A DNA stretch of 64,000 bases from Cristatella mucedo (lineage: Eukaryota; Bryozoa; Phylactolaemata; Cristatellidae), in the NCBI GenBank assembly GCA_009760855.2, contig WPIO01000006.1, positions 3,644,501-3,708,500 on the forward strand, read 5' to 3'. A program made the translations under genes and the position numbers. The notes beneath the pieces are model-generated. The model was not told where the DNA came from, ran no database searches, and was given only the letters and a program-made list of their open reading frames with translations. Below are positions 39,501 through 46,189 of this stretch, in pieces (the stretch's first letter is position 1; every line of letters starts with the position of its first letter).

Positions 39501-40283
39501 CCACGAGAATTGGCAGGTATGATGATAATCTGGGAGCGATTGGGATGCTTGGTGGTCGATATCCCATATTTTTGGATTGTGCATCTGGGGTTTAACAACG
39601 TCTCTATAGAATTCAGAGTTTGTCTTAGCTCCGATAGGGTGGTGTGATATAAATCAGTCCTCATTAGCCTGTTGATGGACAGTAAACCCTGATTTGTTAT
39701 ACCTTTTCAAGTTGACACTTAGTAGTTGCAACTAGTTAAATGCCTCCTGCAGACCTTGTGGAGCGACACTTTGCTGGGCTTAGTCAGAGGAGTACACTCA
39801 TCGAGAAAATTGCCTTAAGCCTTGCTATACCGCACTACTAGTGGGAAGGTCGGATGAAGGACTGAGCTGAAGGAGGCGACATAATGCAGGTGATGCTTGG
39901 CTCCAGCCGTTGGCCTATGGAGCTAGGAGGCAATACTAGTAAGTCATCCGTTACATACTTGTGTAAATTAGTATCCCACCTATCCCCATATACAAGTTTA
40001 TATGCACCTTCATGTAAATATATGTTTTTATATACTCGGTAATATACTAGGTAGAGCTTGCTTTCTATTTATGGAAGGCCGAAAGTCATTCCATGTGCTC
40101 ATGAAGTTCACACTGTTACCGTGCTGGCTTTACATGCTATTTTTGTCTTTGCATTATTTGTTTATTCTGCTACATATCGCTTAACAACTGGCACTCTCTC
40201 ACTGGATTACTGTTGTGACATTCTTTGTTGTCTTATTGTTCTGTATCTCTTCTTTTTCTTTGTTATATTGTTCGTCTGCTCCT

Positions 40284-40368
<85 letters not shown>

Positions 40369-43082
40369 ATTTCCCCTCTCCTTTCCACCTCTGCATTCTC
40401 TTCCTCTGCCTCTCCTCGCTTTCAGTCTGTCACTTTGCTTGTCTGTGCTCAATATTTTTTCTTCTCTTTTCCCTTTTAATTTCATCTCCTTGCTCTCTTT
40501 TGCTTCTTCACTTGCCCCTGCTTCTCTCTCCACTCTCCACTTCAGAGTGCTTGAAGGAAAAGTATAGCCATGTGTCGTCAGCACAAAGGTCGACAAAGTG
40601 GGCCTGAATTACCTTCTCCCGGGTCCCTGTATATATGGTGAACAGCAGCAGGTGCCTTATGGAACAGTGCCTTATAGAACTCTGCAGGTGACTGGTCTTT
40701 TAGATGAGACTTGACCACACTGGGACTAGTACACGGACGATTGGACTTAGTCACAGATCGTTGTATTTAATACGTCTAGCTCAATCTTGTGACCAATAGT
40801 ATCGAAAGCTGCCGACATAAAGCAGGACCATTTCAGTGACGTTACCATCATCACGGCTACCTAATTTGTCATTCATACGAGGAGCTGTTAGAACGTGGCG
40901 GTTGAGTTGAAGCATTTGGCCTGAACATTGTCGACTCTTCGTGAACCTTACGGGTTAGGTGATGGCTTTGCTCACCCGGGCGAGTTTGGCAAGTTTCAGG
41001 GCGAAGAATAGTGGCCCGACAGCTTTAAGAAATGTTTGCCTACCTTGGTTTCTAGATTCTATGACGATTCGCGGCTCATCAGCATCACATCCTGGAAGTG
41101 GCAATGATACAATCAGGTTGTTATTTTCTTCTAGCTTTATTAAATGGTCTCCAAAATTGGACAACTTACACAATTCGACTGAAAGAGGTTGTCTCTATGG
41201 TAGCCAATTATATCAGGCTGCTGGACCAGGTCGTGATGACGAGTACTGAAGTAGATTGGGGCCAAAACTGTCTTAGTATCCTCGATTTTTGTCTGACGAC
41301 TGGACGTCTGAGGACGTGTAACCTCCGGCCCCAGTAAGTTGCTTTTTGCCTTTTCTGTCTGACCATGGTCCCTAATATTAAAAGTGTAGGGCTCGGTCTT
41401 CGTGGAGGCAAAGACAGAAAAGATCCACAGACAAGCAGCAGTAATTTATTGTATGTAAGTTTACAAGGGTCTCCTTTAATCTCCGGAGAAAATCTGTTGT
41501 GCCCGGGTACCTAGTAGAACTGAAGTTGTCTTTTGGAGCTGCCTTTTACTGTAGCAAACTGTGATAGGTCCTGATAACAGAATTGCTTGCCATTCAATCT
41601 GCAGACAATTCTTTCGAGTTTGTTGCATGTCCATTTATGCATTCTGATTAGCAGCAAACAGATACCGTCAGAGTTCAACCTTAGCTGATCGAGGTGCTGG
41701 TTTCAGGGTCGCGCTAATTTGGAGCTGAGAAATGACAGCAAGCAGACCCCTTTTCTCCTAGCCGTGTTTCACGGCAACCAGCAGGCCGCCGACTGTCTAC
41801 TCGAGTCTGGTGCCGACATGCAGGCCCAAGATGACAAGGGCAACACTTGTCTGCACTATGCTGTCACCGTGTGTGGTGGCCGCAACAGCGGGGAAGCCGA
41901 TGCTGGCGTGAGCTCTGCTTGCGGCCGGAGCAAGCTTGCTGCATGACCTTGAGTGCTGGGCTGTTGTAGGCAAAGGCTTGCCGGTTGTCTTTCACTCTTT
42001 GCCCACTGGCAACTGCTTCTTATGCAAACACTATTTGTGTCTTGAACCAATTTGTTGCTTGCTGTAGGAGCATGAATGGGATCCAAAAAGACGTTGCATT
42101 AGCGCCGTGATGCTTAAAGTTACACTCCCCTGAGAGATCCAAAGCCGGCCTATGCCGGTCCGATCCAGGAGATACCAAGGGTGGCAGACCTGCTGTGGCA
42201 CTATCGTCTTTGGCGGGTTACTCGTGGAGATTGTTATTTGTAGCATCCGTTAGCTTAAATCTAAGATTGACCTTCTTGTTATGCCCCTTGTGCAGCCGTC
42301 AATTTCTTATAGCTACTGTCGTCAATTTAGAAGCTTTAGCTCTGCAGGTCCTAGACTGTGGAACTCGCTTCCAAAATTCTTATGCAACGACATCTACTCT
42401 CCAACTGCCGACTATGGCACATCTTTTTCAGCGGTCCTGAACTGCTACTTCTATGCTACTCACTACCTCAACTGCTCTCCTAACTCTGCTATGCTTCCCA
42501 CTTTCTCTTTGTTGCGTGAGACGAAGTCTGTTGGCTACCGAATGCATGCCGAAAGCCGCTTAGGCTGTGAGTGCACTATACAAAACTCTCCTGCGTAACA
42601 CCCACATGGTCTTTATGACTTTGTGGAGTTACTGACGGAGATACATTAGAAAATTGTCATGTTTATTCTCTGACCTAGGTATGCACGATAGGTAAACTTG
42701 ACGGCAGACTAAGTAGAATTACTGACCTCACGTGGGTCAAGTATTTTGAACATTATATCTAGGATAGTTGTTTGCATACCTGTGGTAGGGATGTTTGATT
42801 TTGAAGTCCTAGGACTGTGTGGTTGGATCTGGTTTAATCCAAGGCTGAACTTAGTCCAAAGGGATTGTGAGGTGTCTGTGTGGCAAATTTCTGTCAGGTT
42901 ACATGTTTCTAGTTTATAATCTTTCGCTGTCTAGTGTGTGGCTTTTGCTTCATCAGTTTTGACTGCCCTTGATTTCACCTGTGCTGCTGATCTTGCTGCT
43001 GGCAAAGAAATATGCTCTTGCAATCGCTTTCGTTAGCTTAGGGAGAAAAACTGGAAGACAGGGGGTGAATGAAACATGAAAG

Positions 43083-43119
<37 letters not shown>

Positions 43120-45206
43120 AAATGAATATAAACAATTCTTATGTCAATCTGAGACCATGCAAACTTACTTTTAGCACATTTTCACACAACGATTACATAA
43201 AGGTAAATGAAATCTCATGTTACGCGCATTGTGCAGTCTCGGTCTCGTAGTATGTGCTACAGTAGGCTGCATAGTGCGACAAGAACTTTTTTGTTAGAGT
43301 GTGGATGCTGGCATAGAACCTTCATTGGCAGTGCCTACTGAAGATGTGATTTTTAGTGCAATAGTGCCTGCCTTTTTGGCTCTTTGTAACCGTTTTTGTT
43401 TAGGAGTACGAGCAAGTCAATTAGGTTTTCTTGTTTGTAGACAATTGCAGGCACCGGAAGCTACTCATCTGGCAATGAACTTCTTTTATACCTCCTTAAT
43501 AGAGGAGCAGACATCTCGCTATTTAATCATGCTGGGAAGTCAGTGCTTGATCTCGCACATTGCGATTCTGTGAGGCAGATACTTCTGGAATATGTTGTCA
43601 ACGACGAAGGTATCGCACTGGCTGTAGTACTGAGAACGGTTTCGTGTCACTGAAGTGCTTGCTTATTACATTCCAAGTTTATGGCAAAAGATTTTATGGG
43701 AACCTGGCTATAAGGTTGTGCCTTATCCTTGCTTGCAAGATGACGATTTGCTAACTCGTGATTGCTCCCAGTACATGGCTTCTCATTCAGGGATGACCTA
43801 CATGTCTTTGCTATAAACTTGCTGCGAGGTTTGTTGCCGACTCTTGCGAAGGTGCATCCTGAGGTCCCTGGCTTCTATCGTTAGTCTATCTGTCCTCTTG
43901 TCATGATTCCTAATTGCGGTGTCTCAAACGGTTGCTTGTCAGCAGCATTATGCTTCTACCTCTTGGGTTTTGAGGTGCTACTATAGTAACGATTATTGCA
44001 AAGGTGGGAGAAGGCTTTAAATTTAAGCCGATGTTTCATCTTGAAATTACCTGGAAAGAGGTTGAGTTATCTGAGGCTGCTATATCACATGTATTATTAC
44101 TGTTATTATATGGGAAAGAAAAAAGCAGAGGAGCAAGAGAGGGAGATACAGAGGTAATTGGAGGGAGTAAGAGAGAGAGGGGGGAGTTGGAGAGCACGAG
44201 AGCAAGTGAATGAGTAAGTGAGGGAGACAGTGCACATTTGTAGCAGCTTGGCATTGATGTTATAAGAGTGCCTTGCACGGATAGCTGTCAGCTGCACGGA
44301 CCAGCCATGTAAGCTGGCCATGCATTGAATGCTCTGTTGTGATTGGATTTGTGCTGGCTCTCGGAGTTAAGGTAACCGGTTCATATCGTACCTTTTGAGG
44401 ACGATTCGAATCTTTTTCTTCATTAGATAAGTACTCAGATAGTCGTGAGGTGACTAGCTTTTTACTGAGTTCTGTGCTTTTCGCATGATTTGTTTTTACT
44501 GATACAGCCCCATCCGGGAAGATAGTTTGATTGAACGACGTCCAATATAATGTCTATGCCGACGATACTCAGTATCTCTTTTTGATCCCAAAGATGATAA
44601 CTCTAGCTTGCAATAAGATTGTCATCAAATCTTTTTGATGCTAAATGATAACTGCACTGAACTTCTGCTGTTAGCTTGGCCATTCTTGCCGTTCTAGGTT
44701 TCTTACTTCCGACCTACGCAGCATTTCGGATTCGTGTTGATTCCCGCGGTCCATTGATTTTTCGGACCTGCTGTGTATATACTGTAAATACACGTAGTAT
44801 GTATGCAGACCTGTATACACAGGCTGTACATATCTGTGTATACAATTTAAAGGCTTAGTGCATATCGAGTCGTAGTCGCGATGCTCGTGCTGTATTGCCG
44901 ATCCCTTGACGTGCCCTTTGTGTAATTATTTTTGCAGCAGCAACTGCCATGGAGAGCAATCCAGGGGCTTCAGTTTCCACCACAACGGGAAGCAGGTCCA
45001 GGGCCGTTGTGCCGTCCAGCGACTTAGCCGAGCTTGAACGGCTGCGTCAACTGGAACAGAACATCACGTGTCCAATTTGTTTCGATCGTCAGCGGAACAG
45101 GGTGTTCAACTGCGGCCACACGATTTGCAGTTTCTGCTCTGAAAATCTGAAACAGTGTCATGAATGTCGAAAATGTATCACATCTATATTGCCTTTTTTT
45201 ATGTAA
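12668..45206 (+). CDS. Gene B: short Mind bomb-like E3 ubiquitin ligase (spliced, 10 coding exons, 546 aa)
   Basis: Spliced as 12668-12781, 18231-18393, 21583-21719, 23223-23371, 25210-25366, 31903-32057, 37786-37912, 41707-41907, 43441-43609 and 44938-45206 (1,641 nt). All ten exons join in phase and all nine introns are GT-AG. Domains: one MIB repeat (REP/SH3_15-like) at residues 9-72; a linker; about eight ankyrin repeats at 145-440 (TALHHAV, TALHLAV, TALHTAV, APLHIAA and TCLHYAV helices); then a RING with C502, C505, C516, H518, C521, C524, C531 and C534, ending PFFM. Repeat order and linkers follow Mind bomb ankyrin regions. Classical MIB proteins are near 1,000 residues and start with MIB_HERC2-ZZ-MIB_HERC2; that module, the second REP and the extra RINGs are absent. 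By family it should act as a RING E3 at the plasma membrane or endosome; its target is unknown. It could be a regulator of full-length MIB. The paralogues A and C flank it. Confidence 0.88.
14135..14216 (+). mobile_element. LINE-B 3' tail
   Basis: GCGCCTAGAAAGAGATTGAG followed by TTCTCTGAGGGCACTTTATC and a terminal (ATT)n run at 14190-14216. Only the last 80 nt of the element is present, a very short 5'-truncated insertion. Confidence 0.8.
15738..15849 (-). mobile_element. SINE-2 copy 3 (diverged)
   Basis: Minus-strand copy with an eroded B box (GGATTAGAGCC) and an A-box-like TGGTCAAAGGGTAAAGTGC. The LINE-B-like tail AAAGATTACGTTCTCTAAGG is still clear. It is older than the other two copies. 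Confidence 0.7.
15885..16700 (-). mobile_element. Decayed LINE-derived sequence, distinct from LINE-A and LINE-B
   Basis: Text such as GTGAGTGAGTTCCAGACTTT and the descending succession of segments mimic the C-terminal RT-to-3'UTR part of LINE-B on the minus strand, but identity is much lower. It may be a third related LINE family or a very old LINE-B copy. No intact frame remains. Confidence 0.4.
16925..17035 (+). mobile_element. LINE-B 3' tail
   Basis: CTCACCATTCGATCATGTTT, then GCAAATGTAAAGCACCTAGA and TTCTCTGAGGGTGCTTTATC, ending in GTTATTATTATTATTA. It is a clean, strongly 5'-truncated insertion inside intron 1. Confidence 0.8.
17500..17665 (+). mobile_element. SINE-1 copy, degenerate
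   Basis: The + strand shows CAAGTCGTGGGGCTGCGGGT where the B box should be, then GGCAGGCAATCCTTCACTG, GGCTCTTCTGCCTCTACAAA and AATGAGGCTGTT, in SINE-1 order. The head is decayed. Confidence 0.6.
18231..18393 (+). CDS. Gene B exon 2 (second half of MIB repeat)
   Basis: It encodes ALGGTGRVTHVTPYGDLAVE and then VNGAKWTFNPVCCAL, the second half of the REP fold (LGxxGxV...GDLxVxxxGxxWTFNPxC). The start is phase 0 after acceptor CCCCCGGTAG and the donor is AATG|GTAAGT, leaving phase 1. A Gln/Ser-rich segment with several Cys (residues 79-92) follows the domain and has no counterpart I recognise. Confidence 0.9.
18833..18890. repeat. (GT)n microsatellite followed by a G-run
   Basis: GTGTGT repeats with one ATGT interruption, ending in about ten G residues at 18876-18886. 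Confidence 0.9.
19462..21430 (-). mobile_element. Old LINE-B copy (decayed)
   Basis: The minus strand can be followed from a tail at 19475-19525 (GCACCCTAATTGAGATTCAG) through the 3' UTR, the RT C terminus (20150-20480, with LVHTFVKSRLGFCNSRLVGL-type residues at 20176-20448) and earlier RT segments to about 21430, with frameshifts throughout. It is more diverged than the copy at 34640-37745. Confidence 0.7.
21583..21719 (+). CDS. Gene B exon 3 (linker between REP and ankyrin repeats)
   Basis: It starts in phase 1 after acceptor TTACGTTTCAG, completes a Gly codon with exon 2, then encodes EIELFVALVESLNAELDVAQ and a Pro/Ala segment ending PELQNA. It ends in phase 0 with donor GCT|GTAAGC. There is no domain hit by eye. 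It is supported because it alone repairs the phase mismatch between exon 2 (phase 1) and exon 4 (phase 0), and it sits where MIB proteins have a helical linker before the ankyrin repeats. Confidence 0.8.
21720..23222 (+). other. Gene B intron 3
   Basis: A 1,503-nt intron, phase 0. No repeat or conserved element is recognised apart from a short ACACAC-rich patch near 22980-23035. Confidence 0.75.
23223..23371 (+). CDS. Gene B exon 4 (ankyrin repeats)
   Basis: Starts in phase 0 after TTTGCAACAG and encodes LALHAACRRGDTEVIRNYI, then DLNAKDRDGNTALHHAVLG: one full repeat and the start of the next. The donor is CGG|GTAAAT, leaving phase 2. A second AG at 23231-23232 would give a start in phase 1, which would join exon 2 directly if exon 3 were skipped. 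Confidence 0.92.
23372..25209 (+). other. Gene B intron 4
   Basis: A 1,838-nt intron, phase 2. It holds a minus-strand LINE-B tail (23985-24260). Nothing else is recognised. Confidence 0.8.
23985..24260 (-). mobile_element. LINE-B 3' tail, diverged
   Basis: ATAATAATAATAGC at the left edge marks the element's 3' terminus. Then come GAAGAACTTAATCTCTTTC and ACGTGGTCAAGTCAGTGGAT in the LINE-B order, on the minus strand. Confidence 0.6.
25210..25366 (+). CDS. Gene B exon 5 (ankyrin repeats)
   Basis: Acceptor CGTTTTCAG. The first base completes a Gly codon with exon 4. It encodes IELLLKHKSAINERNSRGCT, ALHLAVAKSNSGCVSVLLYF, then KCDVNIQ. Donor ACAG|GTGAGA leaves phase 0. This is an ankyrin repeat with a typical ALHLAV helix and LL...DVNI loop. 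Confidence 0.93.
26140..26370. other. CpG-richer intronic patch with CCAAT-like boxes
   Basis: Local rise in CG dinucleotides, a small palindrome GTTAGCATTGTTGCTAAC near 26306-26323 and GATTGG (inverted CCAAT) near 26337. It could be an internal promoter, or the remains of a GC-rich mobile element. No clear boundary repeats are seen. Confidence 0.3.
27262..27411 (+). mobile_element. SINE-1 copy
   Basis: The + strand has B-box-like GTGGGTTCGAATACTGG at 27310-27326, GCCCTTCTGCTGTCTTATAA in the body and AAGGCAGCTGAATCAGCT at the end. The head is diverged. Confidence 0.7.
27425..27672 (+). mobile_element. LINE-B 3' end
   Basis: The LINE-B 3' region in + orientation: TTACAGCATTTAGTGGGTCA, GTGATTCGTCCTTCGTGTGC, AATGCCTAGAAAGTAATTTA, ending in ATTATTATTATT at 27655-27668. 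Confidence 0.8.
27735..28045 (+). mobile_element. LINE-A 3' fragment between two LINE-B copies
   Basis: LINE-A C-terminal RT tail and 3' UTR: CAGCCTCATCGTGCCCTCTG, ATAAATTAGCTTTTCCATTC, GAAGTCGGTTGGCTACAGCA. It lacks the ACATT terminus because a LINE-B copy on the opposite strand starts at about 28048. Confidence 0.75.
28048..28860 (-). mobile_element. LINE-B 3' half, split by a SINE
   Basis: Minus-strand LINE-B. The AATAATAATAATAG edge at 28048 is its 3' terminus; the 3' UTR runs to about 28395, then the sequence continues at 28576 with TCTCCAAAGCATTTCAGG and the RT C-terminal region to 28860. A SINE-1 occupies the gap. Confidence 0.8.
28397..28575 (-). mobile_element. SINE-1 nested inside LINE-B
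   Basis: The minus strand has an A-box-like head near 28550-28574, B box GTGGTTTCGAATCC (complement near 28508-28521), the body GGCTCTTCTGTTGC and a TTATTTATTTT end. The flanking LINE-B text ('GGGAGCATAAATGAA' / 'GGTCTCCAAAG') is continuous in other LINE-B copies, so the SINE inserted later than this LINE. Confidence 0.85.
28935..29297. mobile_element. LINE-B tails in opposite orientations
   Basis: 28935-29205 is a minus-strand tail beginning with ACAATAATAGCAACAACAAC. 29207-29297 is a + strand tail: AATGTAAAGCACCTAGAAAG, GAATTCTCTGAGGGCGCTTT, then a GTTATTATTATTATC end. These are two or more independent events. Confidence 0.65.
29298..30010. mobile_element. LINE-B RT pieces, minus then plus
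   Basis: 29298-29690 matches the LINE-B RT C-terminal region on the minus strand (TGCAATGTGGCAGTTATGAC). 29715-30010 matches an RT segment on the + strand, with IDDICTRMKANIFKSNDDKT-type residues followed by a decayed 'NLGVMFQSDLSLDDH' region. The order suggests an internal inversion or stacked insertions. Confidence 0.6.
30011..30659. other. No recognised feature
   Basis: About 650 bases inside intron 5 without a repeat I can name. Confidence 0.35.
30660..31270 (-). mobile_element. LINE-A 3' fragment
   Basis: The minus strand carries LINE-A RT C-terminal residues ([14 protein letters not shown] and CMDDKLAVRL, 30863-31096) and the 3' UTR starting at 30660 (GTATGTATCTCCGGCTGTAA in + orientation). 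Two long G-runs at about 30991-31001 and 31099-31114 interrupt the coding part, so it is inactive. Confidence 0.8.
31496..31813 (-). other. Unrecognised 105-codon open frame in intron 5
   Basis: AT-rich minus-strand frame encoding a basic, Leu/Ser/Lys-rich sequence with a likely helix (KLQLLEQIAVEYKKF). A second minus-strand frame at 34187-34528 has a faintly similar pattern of L, Q and R residues, so both may be remnants of one unknown mobile element. I cannot assign a family and chance is possible. Confidence 0.25.
31903..32057 (+). CDS. Gene B exon 6 (ankyrin repeats)
   Basis: Acceptor TGTTCTAG, phase 0. It encodes DYNGNTALHTAVEQNNADVI, then TKLVDHGCANYGLCNDLGFN and VLQHAVSVGSSG. Donor CTGG|GTAGGT leaves phase 2. 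Ankyrin repeats with TALHTAV and a degenerate NVLQHAV helix, matching the MIB order in which a long 'FNALHHAA' repeat precedes the next one. Confidence 0.93.
32341..32955. mobile_element. MITE-1: 615-bp element with about 77-bp terminal inverted repeats
   Basis: The left arm at 32341-32418 (core TTTGTCCGACAAGCGAATAT, then GGTACCTTTCAAAAGATAAA) is matched by the reverse complement of 32878-32955 (core TTTGTCCGACAATCGAATAT, then GGTACCTTTCAAAAGACAAA) with a modest number of mismatches. The interior has no RT or transposase motif. A partial relative of the right arm and adjoining interior occurs at 53095-53290. Long inverted ends, small size and more than one copy fit a non-autonomous DNA transposon. 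Target-site duplication not resolved. Confidence 0.75.
33090..33505 (+). mobile_element. LINE-B RT fragment with (AAT)n
   Basis: The + strand has decayed RT C-terminal residues (LFQNNLSLDDLIVFSAVKLA and a CDFGNW segment, 33106-33378), then GTCTATCAGGCCACGAATCG in place of the 'LPIKQRIDF' region, and an (AAT)n run at 33471-33502. Confidence 0.65.
34640..37745 (-). mobile_element. LINE-B, longest copy: endonuclease plus reverse transcriptase, disrupted
   Basis: Read on the minus strand, an endonuclease N-terminal part (37540-37743, ITDVTPAGFSFHIP) is followed by the EN core (36969-37454: VYHPPG, then FLVMCDFNVHFDN and GPTHIKGHTLNQI). RT follows with LLDLPAAFDTINHQLL (36000-36060) and LNDDKTNLLVMGKPSVIQ near 35590-35650, then the C-terminal domain (34950-35354) and the 3' UTR, ending at about 34645 in (ATT)n. 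The catalytic FHADD-type box lies where frames break near 35750, and stops and frameshifts separate all parts, so it is dead. The residues DFNxH and THxxGHTL are AP-endonuclease motifs, and RT type and order fit the CR1/L2 group. A small AT palindrome at 36170-36230 interrupts it. Confidence 0.85.
37786..37912 (+). CDS. Gene B exon 7 (ankyrin repeat)
   Basis: Acceptor TTTTCTTTTGTAG. The first base completes Gly with exon 6. It encodes AVKKLLTVTRHLTDLRNDDG, then LAPLHIAAAYGHANVMEVLI and EE. Donor GAA|GTGAGT leaves phase 0. The shape 'LL...DDGLAPLHIAA..GH..V.E.L' is the hallmark of the MIB ankyrin repeat that reads 'KKDDGYTALHLAALNNH' in vertebrate MIB1. Confidence 0.94.
38040..38620 (-). mobile_element. 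LINE-B fragment split by a SINE
   Basis: Minus-strand LINE-B 3' text on both sides (AGTTTTGTTTTAAATGTCAT to the left; GAAGGGACCATCTGGGAAGG to the right of the SINE). It is more diverged than the copy at 56405. Confidence 0.55.
38182..38342 (-). mobile_element. SINE-1 nested in LINE-B
   Basis: Minus strand: B box GTGGGTTTGAATCC (complement near 38274-38287), conserved CACTGCAAGTGGTGGTGATA and TCTTCTGCTGCTATACAAAA segments. The tRNA-like head lies near 38300-38342. Confidence 0.8.
38625..38840 (+). mobile_element. LINE-B 3' end
   Basis: The + strand has ATTACAGCATTTGGTAGGTC, TGTGATTCGTCCTTCGTGTG, CACAGAGAGAGATTCAGTTC, ending in CATTATTATTATTTTTATGC, followed at once by a CA-rich tract. Confidence 0.8.
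38840..38960. repeat. Imperfect CA-rich tract
   Basis: Irregular ACAC/GCAC/ACGCAC units immediately after a LINE-B terminus, matching the pattern at 7875 where a microsatellite also abuts a LINE-B end. Confidence 0.8.
38985..39930 (-). mobile_element. Decayed LINE-B stretch
   Basis: Faint minus-strand LINE-B text: GAGTGGCCTGACAACGCCTT and ATTAGGACGTGACCTGAGTC parallel 36340-36400 of the better copy. No frame is intact. Confidence 0.5.
40287..40366. repeat. (CT)n microsatellite
   Basis: About 80 bases of uninterrupted CT followed by a CT-rich region to 40440. The long open frames across it on both strands (Ser-Leu or Arg-Glu repeats) are artefacts. Confidence 0.95.
40560..40950 (-). mobile_element. 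Decayed LINE RT fragment (LINE-A-like)
   Basis: The minus strand keeps a motif A echo ('AAFDTIGHKI', complement near 40785-40815) and text like the CR1-type segment between motif A and the ADD box. Family assignment to LINE-A is tentative. Confidence 0.45.
41707..41907 (+). CDS. Gene B exon 8 (ankyrin repeats)
   Basis: Acceptor GGTTTCAG, phase 0. It encodes GRANLELRNDSKQTPFLLAV, then FHGNQQAADCLLESGADMQA and QDDKGNTCLHYAVTV, then a Gly-rich tail ending EADAG. Donor GGC|GTGAGC leaves phase 0. It matches the MIB segment that reads '[20 protein letters not shown]...GAKLDIQDKDGDTPLHEAL'. Confidence 0.94.
42329..42649 (+). mobile_element. LINE-A 3' fragment
   Basis: The + strand starts AGAAGCTTTAGCTCTGCAGG and ends GGAGATACATTA. 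It is closely similar, base for base over long stretches, to 940-1260 and to the complement of 54000-54320, which suggests these insertions are young. Confidence 0.85.
43089..43118. repeat. (GA)n microsatellite
   Basis: About 30 bases of GA repeats in intron 8, about 320 bases upstream of exon 9. Confidence 0.9.
43441..43609 (+). CDS. Gene B exon 9 (last ankyrin repeat)
   Basis: Starts in phase 0 after TTTTCTTGTTTGTAG and encodes TIAGTGSYSSGNELLLYLLN, then RGADISLFNHAGKSVLDLAH and a helix ending VNDE. Donor GAAG|GTATCG leaves phase 1. It matches the MIB segment '[26 protein letters not shown]'. A second AG ten bases downstream (43449-43450) would shift the frame, so the first acceptor is the one that keeps the protein. 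Confidence 0.9.
43610..44937 (+). other. Gene B intron 9
   Basis: A 1,328-nt intron, phase 1. It contains a decayed LINE-B tail (44038-44110, + strand), a GAGA-rich zone (44160-44215) and a small RT remnant with CCGACGATACTCAGTATCTC (44520-44680, + strand), an echo of the YADDTQYL box. Confidence 0.75.
44938..45206 (+). CDS. Gene B exon 10 (RING finger and C terminus)
   Basis: Acceptor TTATTTTTGCAG. The two bases CA complete an Ala codon with exon 9. A Ser/Thr-rich linker (residues 459-485) is followed by the acidic helix LAELERLRQLEQN and a C3HC4 RING (CPIC, NCGH, CSFC, CHEC), with stop TAA at 45204-45206. The last residues are ILPFFM, similar in position and character to the hydrophobic ends of MIB RINGs. 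No canonical AATAAA is obvious before a LINE-B insertion starts at 45262. Confidence 0.95.
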
Positions 45207-45261
45207 GATGTGCTACTTTCCACGGTATTATGATGGGCTCCGTTTTGCCTTGTTGAACCGT

Positions 45262-45640
45262 TTATAGTAATATAATAATAATACATTTATTTTGAACGAC
45301 CTTGGAGAACAACAATCTCTTTCTAGGCACTTTACATTTGCGGCAAAGGAAGTATGATTGAATGGTTAATGGTAGCGTGCTCAGTCTCAATATGCATAAC
45401 ATGGTTCGAAGGGACATGTACCAGGTCAATATGCAAATATGGTTAATGGCAGCTTGCCCATGTCAGCACCCATAAGCACTCAAAGGACGATTCATACGGA
45501 CCCACTAAATGATGTAATAAGTAGTTGCGTTTTTTTCTTCTTTTTAAATTTTGCCAAGGCAGGGGATGTCGTGACGCCAGTTGGAAGTGAAATCTAGGCT
45601 TTAGAAGCATGCACGACCTTATTGACACGACGAGCATTTG
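45262..45640 (-). mobile_element. LINE-B 3' end just after gene B
   Basis: ATAATAATAATACATTTATT at the left edge is the element's 3' terminus on the minus strand. Then come TTGCGGCAAAGGAAGTATGA, GGACCCACTAAATGATGTAA and the AGGCTTTAGAAGCATGC segment. It lies only about 55 bases after the stop codon and may overlap gene B's 3' UTR. Confidence 0.75.
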
Positions 45641-46189
45641 CTTTACTCATAGTGTGAAATCGAGCTTAGCAGAGTGATTCGGTCGACCATATGTGTGATT
45701 CATCATAATCACAGCCTTCGACTGTATGATCCTAGTCTTGCTATTTAGGTCAACTTTTCTCAGGCAGCTGTGCGACCGTCGAAGAACACTGTTAGGCGTC
45801 GTGAAGGTGACCACGCCGTAAAATAGACTATAAAACTCTGGTAGATGTTAGTCTATTGCACGGTTTGGAGATGTAAGCTCTCAGACGACCTTTGCAGCAT
45901 TGCTCTGCTCCAGTACGGCCCAAGTATATGCCGCTTGCACCACTAAATCAAATTCTTCTTACTCCCTCTAAAAATAGCTAGCGATTCATAGTAGCCACTC
46001 CAGAGCAATTACCTTTGGCTCAGCCAGTGGCTCCGCGTAATCATTGCTTCAGATTATTTTCAGATAGACCCAGCCGTAGAATTAGGGGGAGCAGGTGGGT
46101 TTAACTTGGTTTCAAATAGGATGTTGTGGCGTCAGTCGGTGAAATTTCAGAGTTCAGGCATGTAATAGCTGAAGGTATCGATGCATTAT

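Larger units (their letters stand above)
37913..41706 (+). other. Gene B intron 7
   Basis: A 3,794-nt intron, phase 0. It holds LINE-B pieces with a nested SINE-1 (38040-38840), a CA-rich tract (38840-38960), a decayed LINE-B stretch (38985-39930), a (CT)n tract (40287-40366) and a LINE-A-like remnant (40560-40950). The part 40960-41700 shows nothing I recognise. Confidence 0.8.
41908..43440 (+). other. Gene B intron 8
   Basis: A 1,533-nt intron, phase 0. It holds a LINE-A 3' fragment (42329-42649) and a (GA)n tract (43089-43118). Nothing else is recognised. Confidence 0.8.

Noticed and set aside
40058-40607. Open frames across the CT microsatellite
   Set aside because: Ser-Leu or Arg-Glu repeat products caused by (CT)n.
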